A DNA stretch of 64,000 nucleotides from Nostoc sp. PCC 7524 (GTDB lineage: Bacteria; Cyanobacteriota; Cyanobacteriia; Cyanobacteriales; Nostocaceae), in assembly GCF_000316645.1 (NCBI RefSeq), contig NC_019684.1, forward strand, positions 2,571,501-2,635,500, in the 5' to 3' direction. This document shows, piece by piece, positions 1 through 9,394 of this stretch. Every line of letters starts with the position of its first letter. The first letter of the stretch is position 1. Position numbers and translations under genes: made by a program. A model generated the notes under the pieces. It searched no databases and was not told where the DNA came from. It worked only from the letters and a program-made list of their open reading frames with translations.

Positions 1-335
1 AGTATATAGTAGTAAAATGTGATGAGTACCGTTAATTACTTCCACTACTGCTAAAACACTATATAAAATCTAGATTTAAGCATCTAAGCAGTCAGTGCGC
101 TAATCCTCTGTTAATGATGAGATTTTAACCGTACCAGTAAATCTACAAGTAGTCTCTGTAGCTAATGCTGGTTGTCAATTAATAATCTCTTGTGTAAATA
201 AAAATCATGCTTTTGACTCTTGCAGCCTAGATAAAGACTCAGTATATACTACAGTTTCTATTTCTCATAGACTCAAATGTTCATAGGTCCAGATTGTAGA
301 TTTGATGCGGTTAATTTTTAGAAATCAACACCTAA
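1..335. other. Intergenic region, no gene seen
   Basis: AT-rich sequence upstream of the first gene. No open frame of useful length, RNA gene or clear repeat is visible. It probably holds the promoter of the gene starting at 336 and the end of an upstream unit outside the window. Confidence 0.5.
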
Positions 336-959
336 ATGAAACAATCGTTAAATATAAATGTCATGGATAATGCCAATCATAAATCAATTCCTTTGTCACC
401 AAAATTAACAGAAGAAATCATGGAAGAACAGCGTATCCATGATGTATTACTTTTGTTAGAAAATTTAACTTATCGAGAAGAAACAACAGTGAAGTTGATC
501 ATAGATTGTTTATATGATATAGGAGCTACTAACTTAATCAATCAAAAACTTCATTCATACTCAATAAATGGTATAGTTAAGAAAATTGCCAGATTTTCTA
601 AACCTGTATGCCGAATGATGGCTTGGCGATGGTTTAAGAAAAACTGCCCACAACTGATTACTAATTGGCTGCATGAGCAAGTGAGTTTTAAAACAGCAAT
701 AACAGCACAGCCAGAAATAGTTGTTGAACAGGTAGCATTGCAGAAAGATTTACCGATAATATTGGCAGATAAAAACAGAGAAGTTAGATATCTTCGTTCT
801 CAAGTCAAATTCTTAATTGCGGTTTTTATACTGGCAGTCACTTCATTTGGTGGGAGTTTTTTGTGGCTCAATCATAAATTAGAGCAAGCAAATATACAAA
901 CACTAGAACAACTACAAACTCAACTTAAACTTAGAGAAGCAAGTATAAATAAGCCTTAG
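336..959 (+). CDS. Hypothetical protein with one C-terminal membrane helix
   Basis: A 207-residue protein I do not recognise. The first ~150 residues are soluble and rich in charged residues. A single hydrophobic segment lies at about residues 155-177 (VKFLIAVFILAVTSF...), followed by a short, coiled-coil-like tail with regularly spaced Leu and Gln. This suggests a membrane-anchored protein with the large domain on one side. An alternative start is Met10 (MDNANHK). It stands alone, followed by a repeat element. No function is proposed. Confidence 0.65.
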   Translation: MKQSLNINVMDNANHKSIPLSPKLTEEIMEEQRIHDVLLLLENLTYREETTVKLIIDCLYDIGATNLINQKLHSYSINGIVKKIARFSKPVCRMMAWRWFKKNCPQLITNWLHEQVSFKTAITAQPEIVVEQVALQKDLPIILADKNREVRYLRSQVKFLIAVFILAVTSFGGSFLWLNHKLEQANIQTLEQLQTQLKLREASINKP

Positions 960-1001
960 TAATACCAACTAGGAATTACCAAATCAAAACATATCCAATA
1001 T

Positions 1002-1066
1002 GTAGGGTGTTTCAGTTAGAGAAATCCTTGTCATTCCGAGAAATTATTCGTACTGACGCACCCTAC
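1002..1066. mobile_element. MITE-like palindromic element, copy A
   Basis: A 65-bp element starting GTAGGGTG and ending ACTGACGCACCCTAC. The right terminal repeat is intact and the left one has diverged (gtttcag instead of gcgtcag). Related copies lie at 15679, 17492, 31429 and 62979. It has no coding capacity and sits between two convergent genes. Confidence 0.75.
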
Positions 1067-1074
1067 TAACTAAA

Positions 1075-2625
1075 TTAAGCAAACTTGGTGAGAAATTCCA
1101 AAAGTTTTTTTGTCTTTGGTGTGAGTAGTGTACGACGATAAGCGTCTGCGGCTTTTTTAATGGCTTCAGCTTGAGTGGGATAGGGATGAATCACATTACT
1201 TAACTTACTTAAACCAATTTTATTGACAATTGCCGTCGTCACTTCTGAAATCATCTCCCCTGCATGAGTAGCAACAATAGTTGCACCGATAATTTCATCA
1301 GTACCTTTTTTGTGGTGAATTTTCAAGAATCCTTCTTCTTGGGCATCAGCGATCGCTCGATCTACACTACTAAAAGGAATCTTAATCGTCACTACATCAA
1401 TCCCTTTGGCTTTGGCTTGGTGTTCATACATTCCCACATGGGCAATTTCTGGATCAGTATATGTCACCCAAGGCATGACTAAACTACTCAAATTAGAACG
1501 TCCCAAACCAAAGGGAGAAAACAGAGCATTTTTAATCACAATTCTGGCAGCCGCATCAGCAGCATGGGTAAACTTCCAATCCATGCAGATATCACCAGCC
1601 GCATATATTTTGGGGTTCGTGGTTTGCAAGTAATCATTCACTTTCACGCCGTGGCGCTTGTCATACTCTACCCCCACAACTTCTAAATTTAGTCCTTCCA
1701 CATTCGACGCACGTCCCGCACCCACTAAAATTTCATCTACCGTCACCGAATCACGATAACCATTGGAAGAAAAATACAACCGCTTCCCCTCGGTGACTGT
1801 CACCACTTCTTCTAACTGGCAATTCAGCACCAAGCGAATTCCGTCGCGAATCAAAGCTTGCTGCACAATTTCCGCCGCATCAGCATCTTCTTTATTGAGA
1901 ACATGAGAACTGTTATGAAACAGTACCACCTCACTACCCAAGCGGCGGAAGGCTTGCGCCAATTCACAACCAATGGGGCCACCACCAATTACCGCTAACC
2001 TTTCCGGGCGTTGAATCAGAGAAAAAACTGTTTCATTCGTCAGATAACCGGCTTCTTCAATGCCTCTGATAGCTGGTGGTTTTGCCCTTGCACCAGTAGC
2101 AATCACAGCTTTTTTAAACTTGAGGGTTTTACCGCCAACTTCCACCGTATTTTGACTAGCAAAGCGCCCACTACCCAAGAACACATCAACCCCCAGAGAT
2201 GCAAAGCGTTCAGCCGAGTCATGATGGCTAATTCCCGCCCGCACTCGCCGCATTCGTGCCATTACCGTGGGGAAATCAATATTAATCTGTTGTTTAGGAA
2301 TATTTACCCCTAGACTTTGGGCATTCCAGATTTCACCAACTACCCGCGCCGAACGGATAATAGTTTTAGAAGGTACGCAACCCACATTCAAGCAATCTCC
2401 ACCCATGAGATGCTTTTCAATCAAAGCTACTTTCAAACCCAAACCCAAACCAGCTGCACCAGCCGCTACCACTAATCCCGCCGTACCAGCCCCAATCACC
2501 ACCAAGTCGTAACCATCAGCAGGTTGAGGATTTACCCAATTGGGTGGATGGACATGAGCCACCAATTTCTGGTTATACTCATCCACTGGGCGAACAATCA
2601 CTCTGTTGATTTCAGAATTTGACAT
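1075..2625 (-). CDS. FAD-dependent pyridine nucleotide-disulfide oxidoreductase
   Basis: Flavoprotein of the dihydrolipoamide dehydrogenase/mercuric reductase family, about 516 residues from the chosen start. Visible are the FAD-binding motif VVIGAGTAGL (about residue 42), the redox-active pair in GGDCLNVGCVPSK (Cys78 and Cys83), the NAD(P)-binding motif AVIGGGPIGCELA, and the catalytic HPYPTQAE near the C-terminus. It lacks an N-terminal HMA domain and the C-terminal vicinal cysteines of true mercuric reductase, so Hg(II) reduction is not supported. I chose the ATG at 2625 because GGGAG lies nine bases before it; the frame stays open to 2673. Two TVP38-type membrane genes lie directly upstream on the same strand, an arrangement that suggests a joint role. 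Confidence 0.88.
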   Translation of the reverse strand: MSNSEINRVIVRPVDEYNQKLVAHVHPPNWVNPQPADGYDLVVIGAGTAGLVVAAGAAGLGLGLKVALIEKHLMGGDCLNVGCVPSKTIIRSARVVGEIWNAQSLGVNIPKQQINIDFPTVMARMRRVRAGISHHDSAERFASLGVDVFLGSGRFASQNTVEVGGKTLKFKKAVIATGARAKPPAIRGIEEAGYLTNETVFSLIQRPERLAVIGGGPIGCELAQAFRRLGSEVVLFHNSSHVLNKEDADAAEIVQQALIRDGIRLVLNCQLEEVVTVTEGKRLYFSSNGYRDSVTVDEILVGAGRASNVEGLNLEVVGVEYDKRHGVKVNDYLQTTNPKIYAAGDICMDWKFTHAADAAARIVIKNALFSPFGLGRSNLSSLVMPWVTYTDPEIAHVGMYEHQAKAKGIDVVTIKIPFSSVDRAIADAQEEGFLKIHHKKGTDEIIGATIVATHAGEMISEVTTAIVNKIGLSKLSNVIHPYPTQAEAIKKAADAYRRTLLTPKTKKLLEFLTKFA

Positions 2626-2717
2626 TGGCGGTATCTCCCTCAACAATTTAAATTTCAAAATTTCCCATTCCAAATCAGGAAATCCTACAAAATCAGCATT
2701 CGGGCAATTGTTTTGAG

Positions 2718-2772
2718 GTTCGTAGTTTAGTCCTCTGTTCTCTGCTAAAGGACTAAAGTCCTGACTACCAAC
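2718..2772. repeat. Dispersed palindromic repeat family 2, copy 1
   Basis: Starts gttcgtagtttagtcct and ends aggactaaagtcctgactac. The arms are imperfect inverted copies built on AGGACTAAAGTCCT. Related copies lie at 9278 and 53341. It lies between two minus-strand genes. Confidence 0.7.
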
Positions 2773-3531
2773 TCATAAAACTTCCTCTTCCAAGGCTTTT
2801 CGGGCAATACGGGTGACATAAATTGTCACGGCGACGGTTGCGAGAAAACCTATAATCCGAATTGCCCATTGTGCGGTGGGGTTAGTAGGTTGGTTCTCAG
2901 TCCCAATCATGGCTAGGTTTCCAGCCAGTGAACCAATATAAACGTACATAATAGTTCCGGGAATCATCCCCACTGAAGCCAGGAAGTAGTCTTGGAGTGA
3001 AACGCCTGTAATCCCAAAGGCGTAATTTAATAAGTTGAAGGGAAATATCGGGGAAAGACGGGTTAATAGGACAATTTTTAAGCCTTCTCTACCAACGGCT
3101 TGGTCAATAGCGGCAAATTTTTTGTTATCTGCGATTTTCCTGGCAACTAGACCCCTCGCTAAATAACGACCTACCAAAAATGCTGCTGTAGCACCTAGGG
3201 TAGCACCAATGAACACATAAATAGAACCCCACACGACACCAAACACCACACCCGCACCCAAGGTGAGAATCGAGCCAGGTAAAAAGGCGACAGTGGCAAT
3301 AATATAAAGTAAGATAAAAGCGATCGCTCCCCATGTGCCTAAGCTATCAATCCTTTGCAGAGCTTGACGTAATATAGTTTGGGGATGGAAAGAATTGATA
3401 TTATTAGATGCTTGCGCCCAGGCAACATCTGTATGGATCATGCAGGCGATCGCTACCACCAAAAATGTTAAACTGGCTAATCTCACATTTCTGTTCTTAA
3501 ATAGATTTCCGATCAGTTGGTTGTTAATCAT
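2773..3531 (-). CDS. TVP38/TMEM64 (DedA-like, VTT domain) membrane protein
   Basis: Integral membrane protein of about 252 residues with five or six hydrophobic segments. The VTT-domain signature is present: FLPGSILTLGAG, then VFGVVWGS, then RLSPIFPFNLLNYAFGIT and IPGTIMYVYIGS. The start at 3531 (MINNQLIGN) was chosen because the longer frame would run back through the end of the upstream paralogue; with this start the two genes are 23 bases apart. VTT proteins have been linked to lipid scrambling and membrane homeostasis, but no substrate can be read here. It follows a paralogue at 3555 and precedes the flavoprotein at 1075, probably as one transcription unit. Confidence 0.85.
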   Translation of the reverse strand: MINNQLIGNLFKNRNVRLASLTFLVVAIACMIHTDVAWAQASNNINSFHPQTILRQALQRIDSLGTWGAIAFILLYIIATVAFLPGSILTLGAGVVFGVVWGSIYVFIGATLGATAAFLVGRYLARGLVARKIADNKKFAAIDQAVGREGLKIVLLTRLSPIFPFNLLNYAFGITGVSLQDYFLASVGMIPGTIMYVYIGSLAGNLAMIGTENQPTNPTAQWAIRIIGFLATVAVTIYVTRIARKALEEEVL

Positions 3532-3554
3532 AGTTGAGTTCAAATACAATTGAG

Positions 3555-4367
3555 CTAAAGTTCTTGTTTCTCTCTGCTGCCCACCTCCATAACTACACTT
3601 GCAGCTAAAGCTTTCTGAGCAATCTTCGTCACATACACCGTCACACCTACAGTTGCCATCAATCCCAACCCTTGCATTACCCATTGCAGAATTTGGGTTT
3701 CTGGGGTGACTGGTTGATGATTGAGATCAGCCATGGCCAAATCCGTGGCGAGGGAACCAATATAAACGTACATGACAGTTCCGGGAATAATCCCCAAGGA
3801 GCCTAATATATAGTCTTTTAGAGATATCTGCGTCACTCCCAAAGCATAATTTAACAAATTGAAGGGAAAAATCGGAGACAGACGGGTTAAAAGGACGATT
3901 TTCCATCCTTCTTTGGCAACAGCTTGATTAATGGCTTGGAATTTAGGATGTTGGGCTATCTGTCGCGCCACCCAATCCCGTGTGTAATAGCGTCCAATGA
4001 GAAAAGCCAAGGTTGCGCCAATTGTTGCACCTATTAACACATAAACTGAACCCCAAAACACTCCAAAGAGACAACCACCTTTGAGTGTTAGCAGAGAACC
4101 TGGGATAAATAACAAGGTCGCTATATTATAAATAATCATGTAGGCGATCGGCCCTATAATCCCCAGGCTTTCCACCCACAGGACTAATGTGTTGAGAATT
4201 GTTGAAAAATTGAATTGTTTCGCAACAATCATCAGGGTGACAACTAGAAAACTTAACAGTAAGAGTTTGAGTTTGCCATTTAATCGCAGTTGATGCTTGG
4301 GAATCATGGGATTAACTGAGTTTTGACTGTTTTGATCAGCACTTAAGGGTAATATTGATGACCACAT
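3555..4367 (-). CDS. TVP38/TMEM64 (DedA-like, VTT domain) membrane protein
   Basis: A 270-residue paralogue of the protein at 2773, with the same order of hydrophobic segments and nearly the same motifs (RLSPIFPFNLLNYALG, IPGTVMYVYIGSLA). The first ~30 residues are soluble, then a membrane helix (KLLLLSFLVVTLMIV). Met21 (MIPKHQL) is a possible alternative start. It heads the presumed three-gene unit. The pair most likely arose by tandem duplication. Confidence 0.85.
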   Translation of the reverse strand: MWSSILPLSADQNSQNSVNPMIPKHQLRLNGKLKLLLLSFLVVTLMIVAKQFNFSTILNTLVLWVESLGIIGPIAYMIIYNIATLLFIPGSLLTLKGGCLFGVFWGSVYVLIGATIGATLAFLIGRYYTRDWVARQIAQHPKFQAINQAVAKEGWKIVLLTRLSPIFPFNLLNYALGVTQISLKDYILGSLGIIPGTVMYVYIGSLATDLAMADLNHQPVTPETQILQWVMQGLGLMATVGVTVYVTKIAQKALAASVVMEVGSREKQEL

Positions 4368-4676
4368 TCAAAAAGCACAAGATTCCTGAACCGCCTCCTT
4401 TTTCATCCTCTGCCACTAGGATATGCCACTTATCTGAGAAACAGCTGAAAGCAGGATAAGTATTTTAGTAATTTACTGCGATCGCCCATTCAAAATTTAA
4501 GTGCAAAGCTCCACAAAGTCAAACTCATGGAAAGCCCCTATAACTCCTGTGAAATTTACTGCACAGATACAGAATCAAATGCTGTGAATGCAGTGCAGAA
4601 CCAACCCGTGTTAGCCAGAATCTAAAACTTGTAGAGACGCAAAAGTTTGCGTCTCTCTGGTTTGAAAAATTAGGGA
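4368..4676. other. Intergenic region with a short palindrome
   Basis: 309 bases between two minus-strand genes. It holds the presumed promoter of the VTT genes near its right-hand start and a hairpin at 4633-4656. No gene is seen. Confidence 0.5.
4632..4656. repeat. Short palindrome, GTAGAGACG-type family
   Basis: AGAGACGCAAA paired with TTTGCGTCTCT around a tiny loop, just past the stop of the beta-helix gene. It may work as a terminator, although the T-run after it is weak. Similar palindromes lie at 9356, 37438 and 53213. Confidence 0.5.
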
Positions 4677-7600
4677 TTAGGGAGTCGTAAAGACTTTGCC
4701 GTCTTGGGTATTAGTTATCTGATTATCATTATTGATGTTTACATTAACAATACCAGAGCTAAAATTGGTAACGCTAATACCATATCCCTGAATTTGATCA
4801 ATTACATTGTTGGATACTTCTACTGTTGAACCAGCAGCATCAAAAATTTCAAAATTAATACCGTCAGTAAAGTTGAAGTCTCCAGCATCAGTATCCCTGA
4901 TATTGCTAATTGTGTTAGTAGCGATTTGGAAAGTAGCTGTACTTGTGCCGTTGAGTTGGAAATTCATGCCATCGCCATTGGTGATAGTGTTGATAGTATT
5001 TCCAGAAGCAGTCACATTACCAGCCGCCGCATTATCAAAAGCTTGGAGGTTAATACCTGATGATGTGATACTAGCATCTACCCCTGTAATTTGGTTATTG
5101 TTGAGGCTAACACTGGTTAAGTTAGTATTTGCTCCTAACTGTACATCTATGGCAGTACCATTATTAGTGATAGTGTTGTCATTAATTTGTAATGTGCCAC
5201 TTGTGCCAGATAAACTGACACGAATATCATTAAAGTTTTCCGTCAGTTGATTGCTATTAACAGTTAAATTTGTTGTGCCTGTAGTGTTAGCGATCGCAAT
5301 CCCATTATTATTGTTATTGCCATTAACAATATTCTGGCTAACGCTGACTGTACCCGTGACTTCCGATAAGCTAATACTTTCTTGTTGAGCATCAGTAATA
5401 GTATTGCTATCAACATTGATAGTTCCATGAGCCTTCTCTACTTGAATACCTTGCTCACCTGCATTGGTAATGTTGTTATTAGTGACTTGGGCATTATTGA
5501 CACCGTTTAAATTGATACCATCTCCAGAAATGTTAGTAATGGAGTTATTATTAGCTGTCAAGTTTACTGTATTATCTGAAGTTTCATTAAAGGCATTAAT
5601 GCCAGTTCCTTGAATATCAGAGATGATATTTCCACTCACATTAACTATAGCATTAATGTTAGTAGTATCGAAGTTATCAAAAAATTGCAAATCAATACCA
5701 TTACCTTCTGTAGTAATTTGGGAAATTGTATTGTCAGTAATAGCAATATTTCCCGCATTATCACCACCACCAAACTGCATATAAATACCGTTACCTGTGG
5801 GAATTTGGGAAATATTATTGTGAGTAATTGTTACATCAGCTTTGGCATCATCAAATATTTCAAAGTTAATAGCCTCAGTAAAGTTGAAGTCTCCAGTATC
5901 AGTATCCCTGATATTGCTAATTATGTTATTAGCGATTTGGAAAGTAGCTGTACTAGCGCCATTGAGTTGGAAATTCATGCCATCGCCATTGGTGATAGTG
6001 TTGATAGTATTTCCAGAAACACTCACATTACCAGCCGCCGCGTCAAATGCTTGGAAGTTAATACCTGATGATGTGACATCAGCATCTACCCCTGTAATTT
6101 GGTTATTGTTGAGGCTAACACTGGTTAAGTTAGTATTTGCTCCTAACTGTACATCTATGGCAGTACCATTATTAGTGATGGTGTTGTCATTAATTTGTAA
6201 TGTGCCAGTTGTGTCAGATAAACTGACACGAATATCATTGAAGTTTTCTGTGAGTTGATTGCTATTAACAGTTAAATTTGTTGTGCCTGTAGTGTTAGCG
6301 ATCGCAATCCCATTATTATTGTTATTGCCATTAACAATATTCTGGCTAACGCTGACTGTACCCGTGACTTCCGATAAGCTAATACTTTCTTGTTGAGCAT
6401 CAGTAATAGTATTGCTATCAACATTGATAGTCCCTTGAGTATCTTCTATATCAATGCCTTTATCACCTGCACGGGTAATATTATTATTAGTAACACTAGC
6501 ATTATTTACGTCATCTAGTTCTATACCATCATCAGATACATCACTAATAGTATTACTAGAAATATTGTTATTACCGCTAGCATCCTCTATATCAATACCG
6601 TCATCTCCTGTATTGCTAATATTATTGTTGGTAACATTAGCATTATTTACGTCATCTAGTTCTATACCATTATCAGACACATTACTAATGGTATTACTAG
6701 AAATATTGTTATTACCACTAGCGTTGTCTATTTCAATACCGTTATCACCTGCACTGCTAATATTATTGTTGGTAACATTAGCATTAGCTACGTTCTCTAG
6801 TTCAATACCATCATCAAACACATTACTAACGATATTACTAGAAATATTGTTGTTCCCGCTAGCATCGTCTATGTAAATGCCATCATCACCTGTATTGTTA
6901 ATATTATTGTTGGTAACATTAGCATTATTTATGTTATCTAAGTCTATGCCATCATTAGATACATTACTAATGGTATTGCTAGAAATATTGTTATTACCGC
7001 TAGCGTTGTCTATTTCTATGCCATCACTACTTATATTATTAAGATTGTTGTTTGTCACTGTAGCATCAGTTACTTGACTTAAGTTGATGCCATCTCCAGT
7101 AACATCAGTGATGGTATTATTAGTAATAGTGGAGCGAATTATAGCATTATTTGTTGCTGCTAATTGAATACCGCGATCGCTACTATCACCATCACCAATA
7201 TTTTGGATAGTGTTATTAGCAATAGTTATAGTTGTATCAGCATTATCCGCTACGGCAAAGTCAATACCATCATTATCAGTTCCATCCAAAGTATTCCCTG
7301 TGATCACAAACTGAGTGCGGCTATTATTAAACAAATTCACCGCCGGCGATATATTATGATCTGGTAGGAATAAATCAACCTCAATACTACTATCACCAAC
7401 ATTAGTAATAATATTATTAGCAATGATGAAATTACCTTCGGAATTGGCAACGGCATTAATAGAAATACCCTCATCAGGAATATTTGTGATGGTATTATTG
7501 CTAATTGTAAATGTACCTTTGCTTAAATTACCTAAATTGATATCAATACCATCACCACCACCGCTAATTTGACCATTATGAATGATTTCGTTATTAGTAA

Positions 7601-9194
7601 TTGTGGCTGTGATACTGGCATTACTAGCACAAGTTTTACTGACAAATAATTCATCTACATCACGGCAAAGGTTAACCTCAATGCCATCTATTCTGTAATC
7701 TTCAGTATTAAAATTGGTGATGATGCGATTATCAGTGATAGTTAAATTAGTATCCCCTTGATAATTCCAAACAAAAATTCCACTTTCTAGGCTAGTATCA
7801 GTAGCGGAATTGCGGGTATCAGTGATAGTATTTCTGGCAATTTCTACAATCCCTGTGACATTTTCTAGGTAAATACCTTCACTCAAAGCATTAGTAATTT
7901 TATTATCTAAAATTCTGACATTACTAATGTTTGTTCCCTTAATACCTCGTGCATCATCACTACCTTGCACCTGAATATCAAACCCAGATAAAACTGTGTT
8001 GTTACCCAATGCCACCAAACCATTTCCCGCAGTCACAGAACCAGTAATGACAGGATAAATACCATTCCCAGACAAAGGTAATGTCACCATTCCAAACTGT
8101 TGAGTGTTAACTGTTTGCACAGATGCGCTAGATAAAACTTGGACACCATCAGGGATAGTAAAAGGAGCAATAATAGTTGGCGTATCAGCCAGAACGTAAA
8201 TAATATTATTCGCTTTGGCTATGCCTACTGCGTTAGTGATGCTACCCAATGGAGACTCAAAAGTACCGTTACCAGTGCCGTTATTGGCGACATAGATAAT
8301 TGTCAGTGGTTGATTATCAGTCCCAGTAGCGACAACTGTATCATTTCTGCGTTCATGAGTTACTAAGATAGCAGATTGGCGATCGCTTGATTCTGCCATC
8401 CGCAACAAAGCACTATCTTTCTTAGGTTTAGTTCCCCTACCACTGCTACCAGGAAAATTCGCACCAATTGTAAATACCAAGCGGGTATCAAATAACTCAT
8501 CGTGCTGTAAAGACAAACCAAAATTCAAAAAGTCAGTCGGACGTGCTTCTACTCTAGTTCTCCAACCAAAGGCTTCTTTCGATTCCCCACCAGAGTAGTA
8601 ATAAGCACCAACAAAACCCCGCAAATCACCTGCGCCTAATCGTAATAGACGCGTACCAAATTCTGCATCTACCCCAGACATCGCCACTTCAAATGAACGC
8701 TGTCTACCAAGTAGAAAGGAATTACCTTGGAAGCCTGAACCTGTATTGATGACGGATACTTGGTTTTCAGAACTACCCAGAGGCAAATAAGCATTAAAGC
8801 GAAAATCCCAATTGCCTAAAGTTTCAAAACCTAATCCTAATTGGTTAAAATTGCTCTTGCCAGTGTCACGGGTAGAGTAAGCAATATAACCCCCAACAAC
8901 ACGATTACCCTCTGGGCTAAAAATTCGATGTCCTAATAATATATTGGTACCTAGATTCGAGTCATTGTCTAGTAAAACTTTCCCCTGCAAGAAAGTTAAA
9001 CTATTTCCTGGAGTTTGGAAAACAGGCAAAAACCCCTCAAAACTGCTAAAAGATTCATATCCCCCACCTTCAGTGGTGTAGCGTACTCCCAAGCGGGGTG
9101 TAAATATTGGTGCTGGTGTTTGAGCCATAGCAGTTGAAGCAGAAGCCAACACCCCCAGCAAAGTAATGCAGCCCAAATATTGCAAATTATTCAT
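4677..9194 (-). CDS. Large surface protein: outer-membrane barrel plus repetitive beta-helix
   Basis: About 1505 residues. An N-terminal signal peptide ends near ASTAMA-QTP. Residues ~30-250 look like an outer-membrane barrel resembling inverse autotransporters: LGTNILLGHRIF, VVGGYIAYSTRDTG, NQLGLGFETLGNWDFRFNAYLPLG. The rest is a right-handed parallel beta-helix of Asn- and Ile-rich rungs (NNTITN, NNNIS) starting near residue 300. Within it lie at least four tandem 47-residue units (141 bp) at about 6440-7060, and a ~200-residue block present twice (about 4850-5430 and 5870-6432). The start at 9194 (MNNLQYLG) puts the signal peptide at the N-terminus. Probable surface adhesin or exposed structural protein; binding partner unknown. 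Confidence 0.8.
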   Translation of the reverse strand: MNNLQYLGCITLLGVLASASTAMAQTPAPIFTPRLGVRYTTEGGGYESFSSFEGFLPVFQTPGNSLTFLQGKVLLDNDSNLGTNILLGHRIFSPEGNRVVGGYIAYSTRDTGKSNFNQLGLGFETLGNWDFRFNAYLPLGSSENQVSVINTGSGFQGNSFLLGRQRSFEVAMSGVDAEFGTRLLRLGAGDLRGFVGAYYYSGGESKEAFGWRTRVEARPTDFLNFGLSLQHDELFDTRLVFTIGANFPGSSGRGTKPKKDSALLRMAESSDRQSAILVTHERRNDTVVATGTDNQPLTIIYVANNGTGNGTFESPLGSITNAVGIAKANNIIYVLADTPTIIAPFTIPDGVQVLSSASVQTVNTQQFGMVTLPLSGNGIYPVITGSVTAGNGLVALGNNTVLSGFDIQVQGSDDARGIKGTNISNVRILDNKITNALSEGIYLENVTGIVEIARNTITDTRNSATDTSLESGIFVWNYQGDTNLTITDNRIITNFNTEDYRIDGIEVNLCRDVDELFVSKTCASNASITATITNNEIIHNGQISGGGDGIDINLGNLSKGTFTISNNTITNIPDEGISINAVANSEGNFIIANNIITNVGDSSIEVDLFLPDHNISPAVNLFNNSRTQFVITGNTLDGTDNDGIDFAVADNADTTITIANNTIQNIGDGDSSDRGIQLAATNNAIIRSTITNNTITDVTGDGINLSQVTDATVTNNNLNNISSDGIEIDNASGNNNISSNTISNVSNDGIDLDNINNANVTNNNINNTGDDGIYIDDASGNNNISSNIVSNVFDDGIELENVANANVTNNNISSAGDNGIEIDNASGNNNISSNTISNVSDNGIELDDVNNANVTNNNISNTGDDGIDIEDASGNNNISSNTISDVSDDGIELDDVNNASVTNNNITRAGDKGIDIEDTQGTINVDSNTITDAQQESISLSEVTGTVSVSQNIVNGNNNNNGIAIANTTGTTNLTVNSNQLTENFNDIRVSLSDTTGTLQINDNTITNNGTAIDVQLGANTNLTSVSLNNNQITGVDADVTSSGINFQAFDAAAGNVSVSGNTINTITNGDGMNFQLNGASTATFQIANNIISNIRDTDTGDFNFTEAINFEIFDDAKADVTITHNNISQIPTGNGIYMQFGGGDNAGNIAITDNTISQITTEGNGIDLQFFDNFDTTNINAIVNVSGNIISDIQGTGINAFNETSDNTVNLTANNNSITNISGDGINLNGVNNAQVTNNNITNAGEQGIQVEKAHGTINVDSNTITDAQQESISLSEVTGTVSVSQNIVNGNNNNNGIAIANTTGTTNLTVNSNQLTENFNDIRVSLSGTSGTLQINDNTITNNGTAIDVQLGANTNLTSVSLNNNQITGVDASITSSGINLQAFDNAAAGNVTASGNTINTITNGDGMNFQLNGTSTATFQIATNTISNIRDTDAGDFNFTDGINFEIFDAAGSTVEVSNNVIDQIQGYGISVTNFSSGIVNVNINNDNQITNTQDGKVFTTP
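4850..6432 (-). repeat. Internal ~600-bp direct duplication in the beta-helix gene
   Basis: The segment at about 4850-5430 recurs at about 5870-6432, with offset 1008 bases over most of its length and 1011 before a one-codon indel. Long stretches are identical, for example around 5290-5425 against 6298-6433. The intervening ~440 bases differ. This points to recent unequal recombination or gene conversion within the gene. Confidence 0.85.
6440..7060 (-). repeat. Tandem 141-bp units in the beta-helix gene
   Basis: Successive units are marked by the block aaatattgtt at about 6560, 6701, 6842 and 6983, a constant 141-base step (47 codons). Each encodes two to three beta-helix rungs of the type NISSNTISNVS-DGI-LD. 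The units differ at scattered bases. Confidence 0.85.
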
Positions 9195-9277
9195 TAGTTG
9201 GTACACCTGGTATATAAATAGAAATGCCAAATTAATCTAGTAATCTGCTAAAGCAACTTTGCTTGGTAAATCAGCTA

Positions 9278-9329
9278 GTAGTAAGGACTTTAGTCCTTGA
9301 CTTGAGGGCTAAAGCCCTGACTACGAACT
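9278..9329. repeat. Dispersed palindromic repeat family 2, copy 2
   Basis: gtagtaaggactttagtcct followed by gggctaaagccctgactac and gaac. It lies between the beta-helix gene and the PhoX-like gene and may fold as two adjacent hairpins. Confidence 0.75.
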
Positions 9330-9355
9330 CTGCAAAGTTTACTTGCTGAATTACT

Positions 9356-9383
9356 AGAGACGTTGCTATACAACGTCTCCCAA
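9356..9383. repeat. Short palindrome, GTAGAGACG-type family
   Basis: AGAGACGTTG paired with CAACGTCT around CTATA, directly downstream of the PhoX-like gene. It could act as its terminator; there is no strong T-run. Confidence 0.5.
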
Positions 9384-9394
9384 AATCCCAAAAC

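Noticed and set aside
1075..2625. Mercuric reductase (MerA) call for the flavoprotein
   Set aside because: No N-terminal HMA domain and no C-terminal vicinal cysteine pair; no other mer gene nearby.
3532..3684. Longer N-terminus of the VTT protein at 2773 (Cys-rich stretch)
   Set aside because: The Cys-rich stretch is a shadow of the upstream paralogue in another frame; the ATG at 3531 fits the gene order.
6454..7077. Leu/Ser-rich open frames on the plus strand
   Set aside because: They are antisense shadows of the Asn/Ile-rich beta-helix repeats; no independent evidence.
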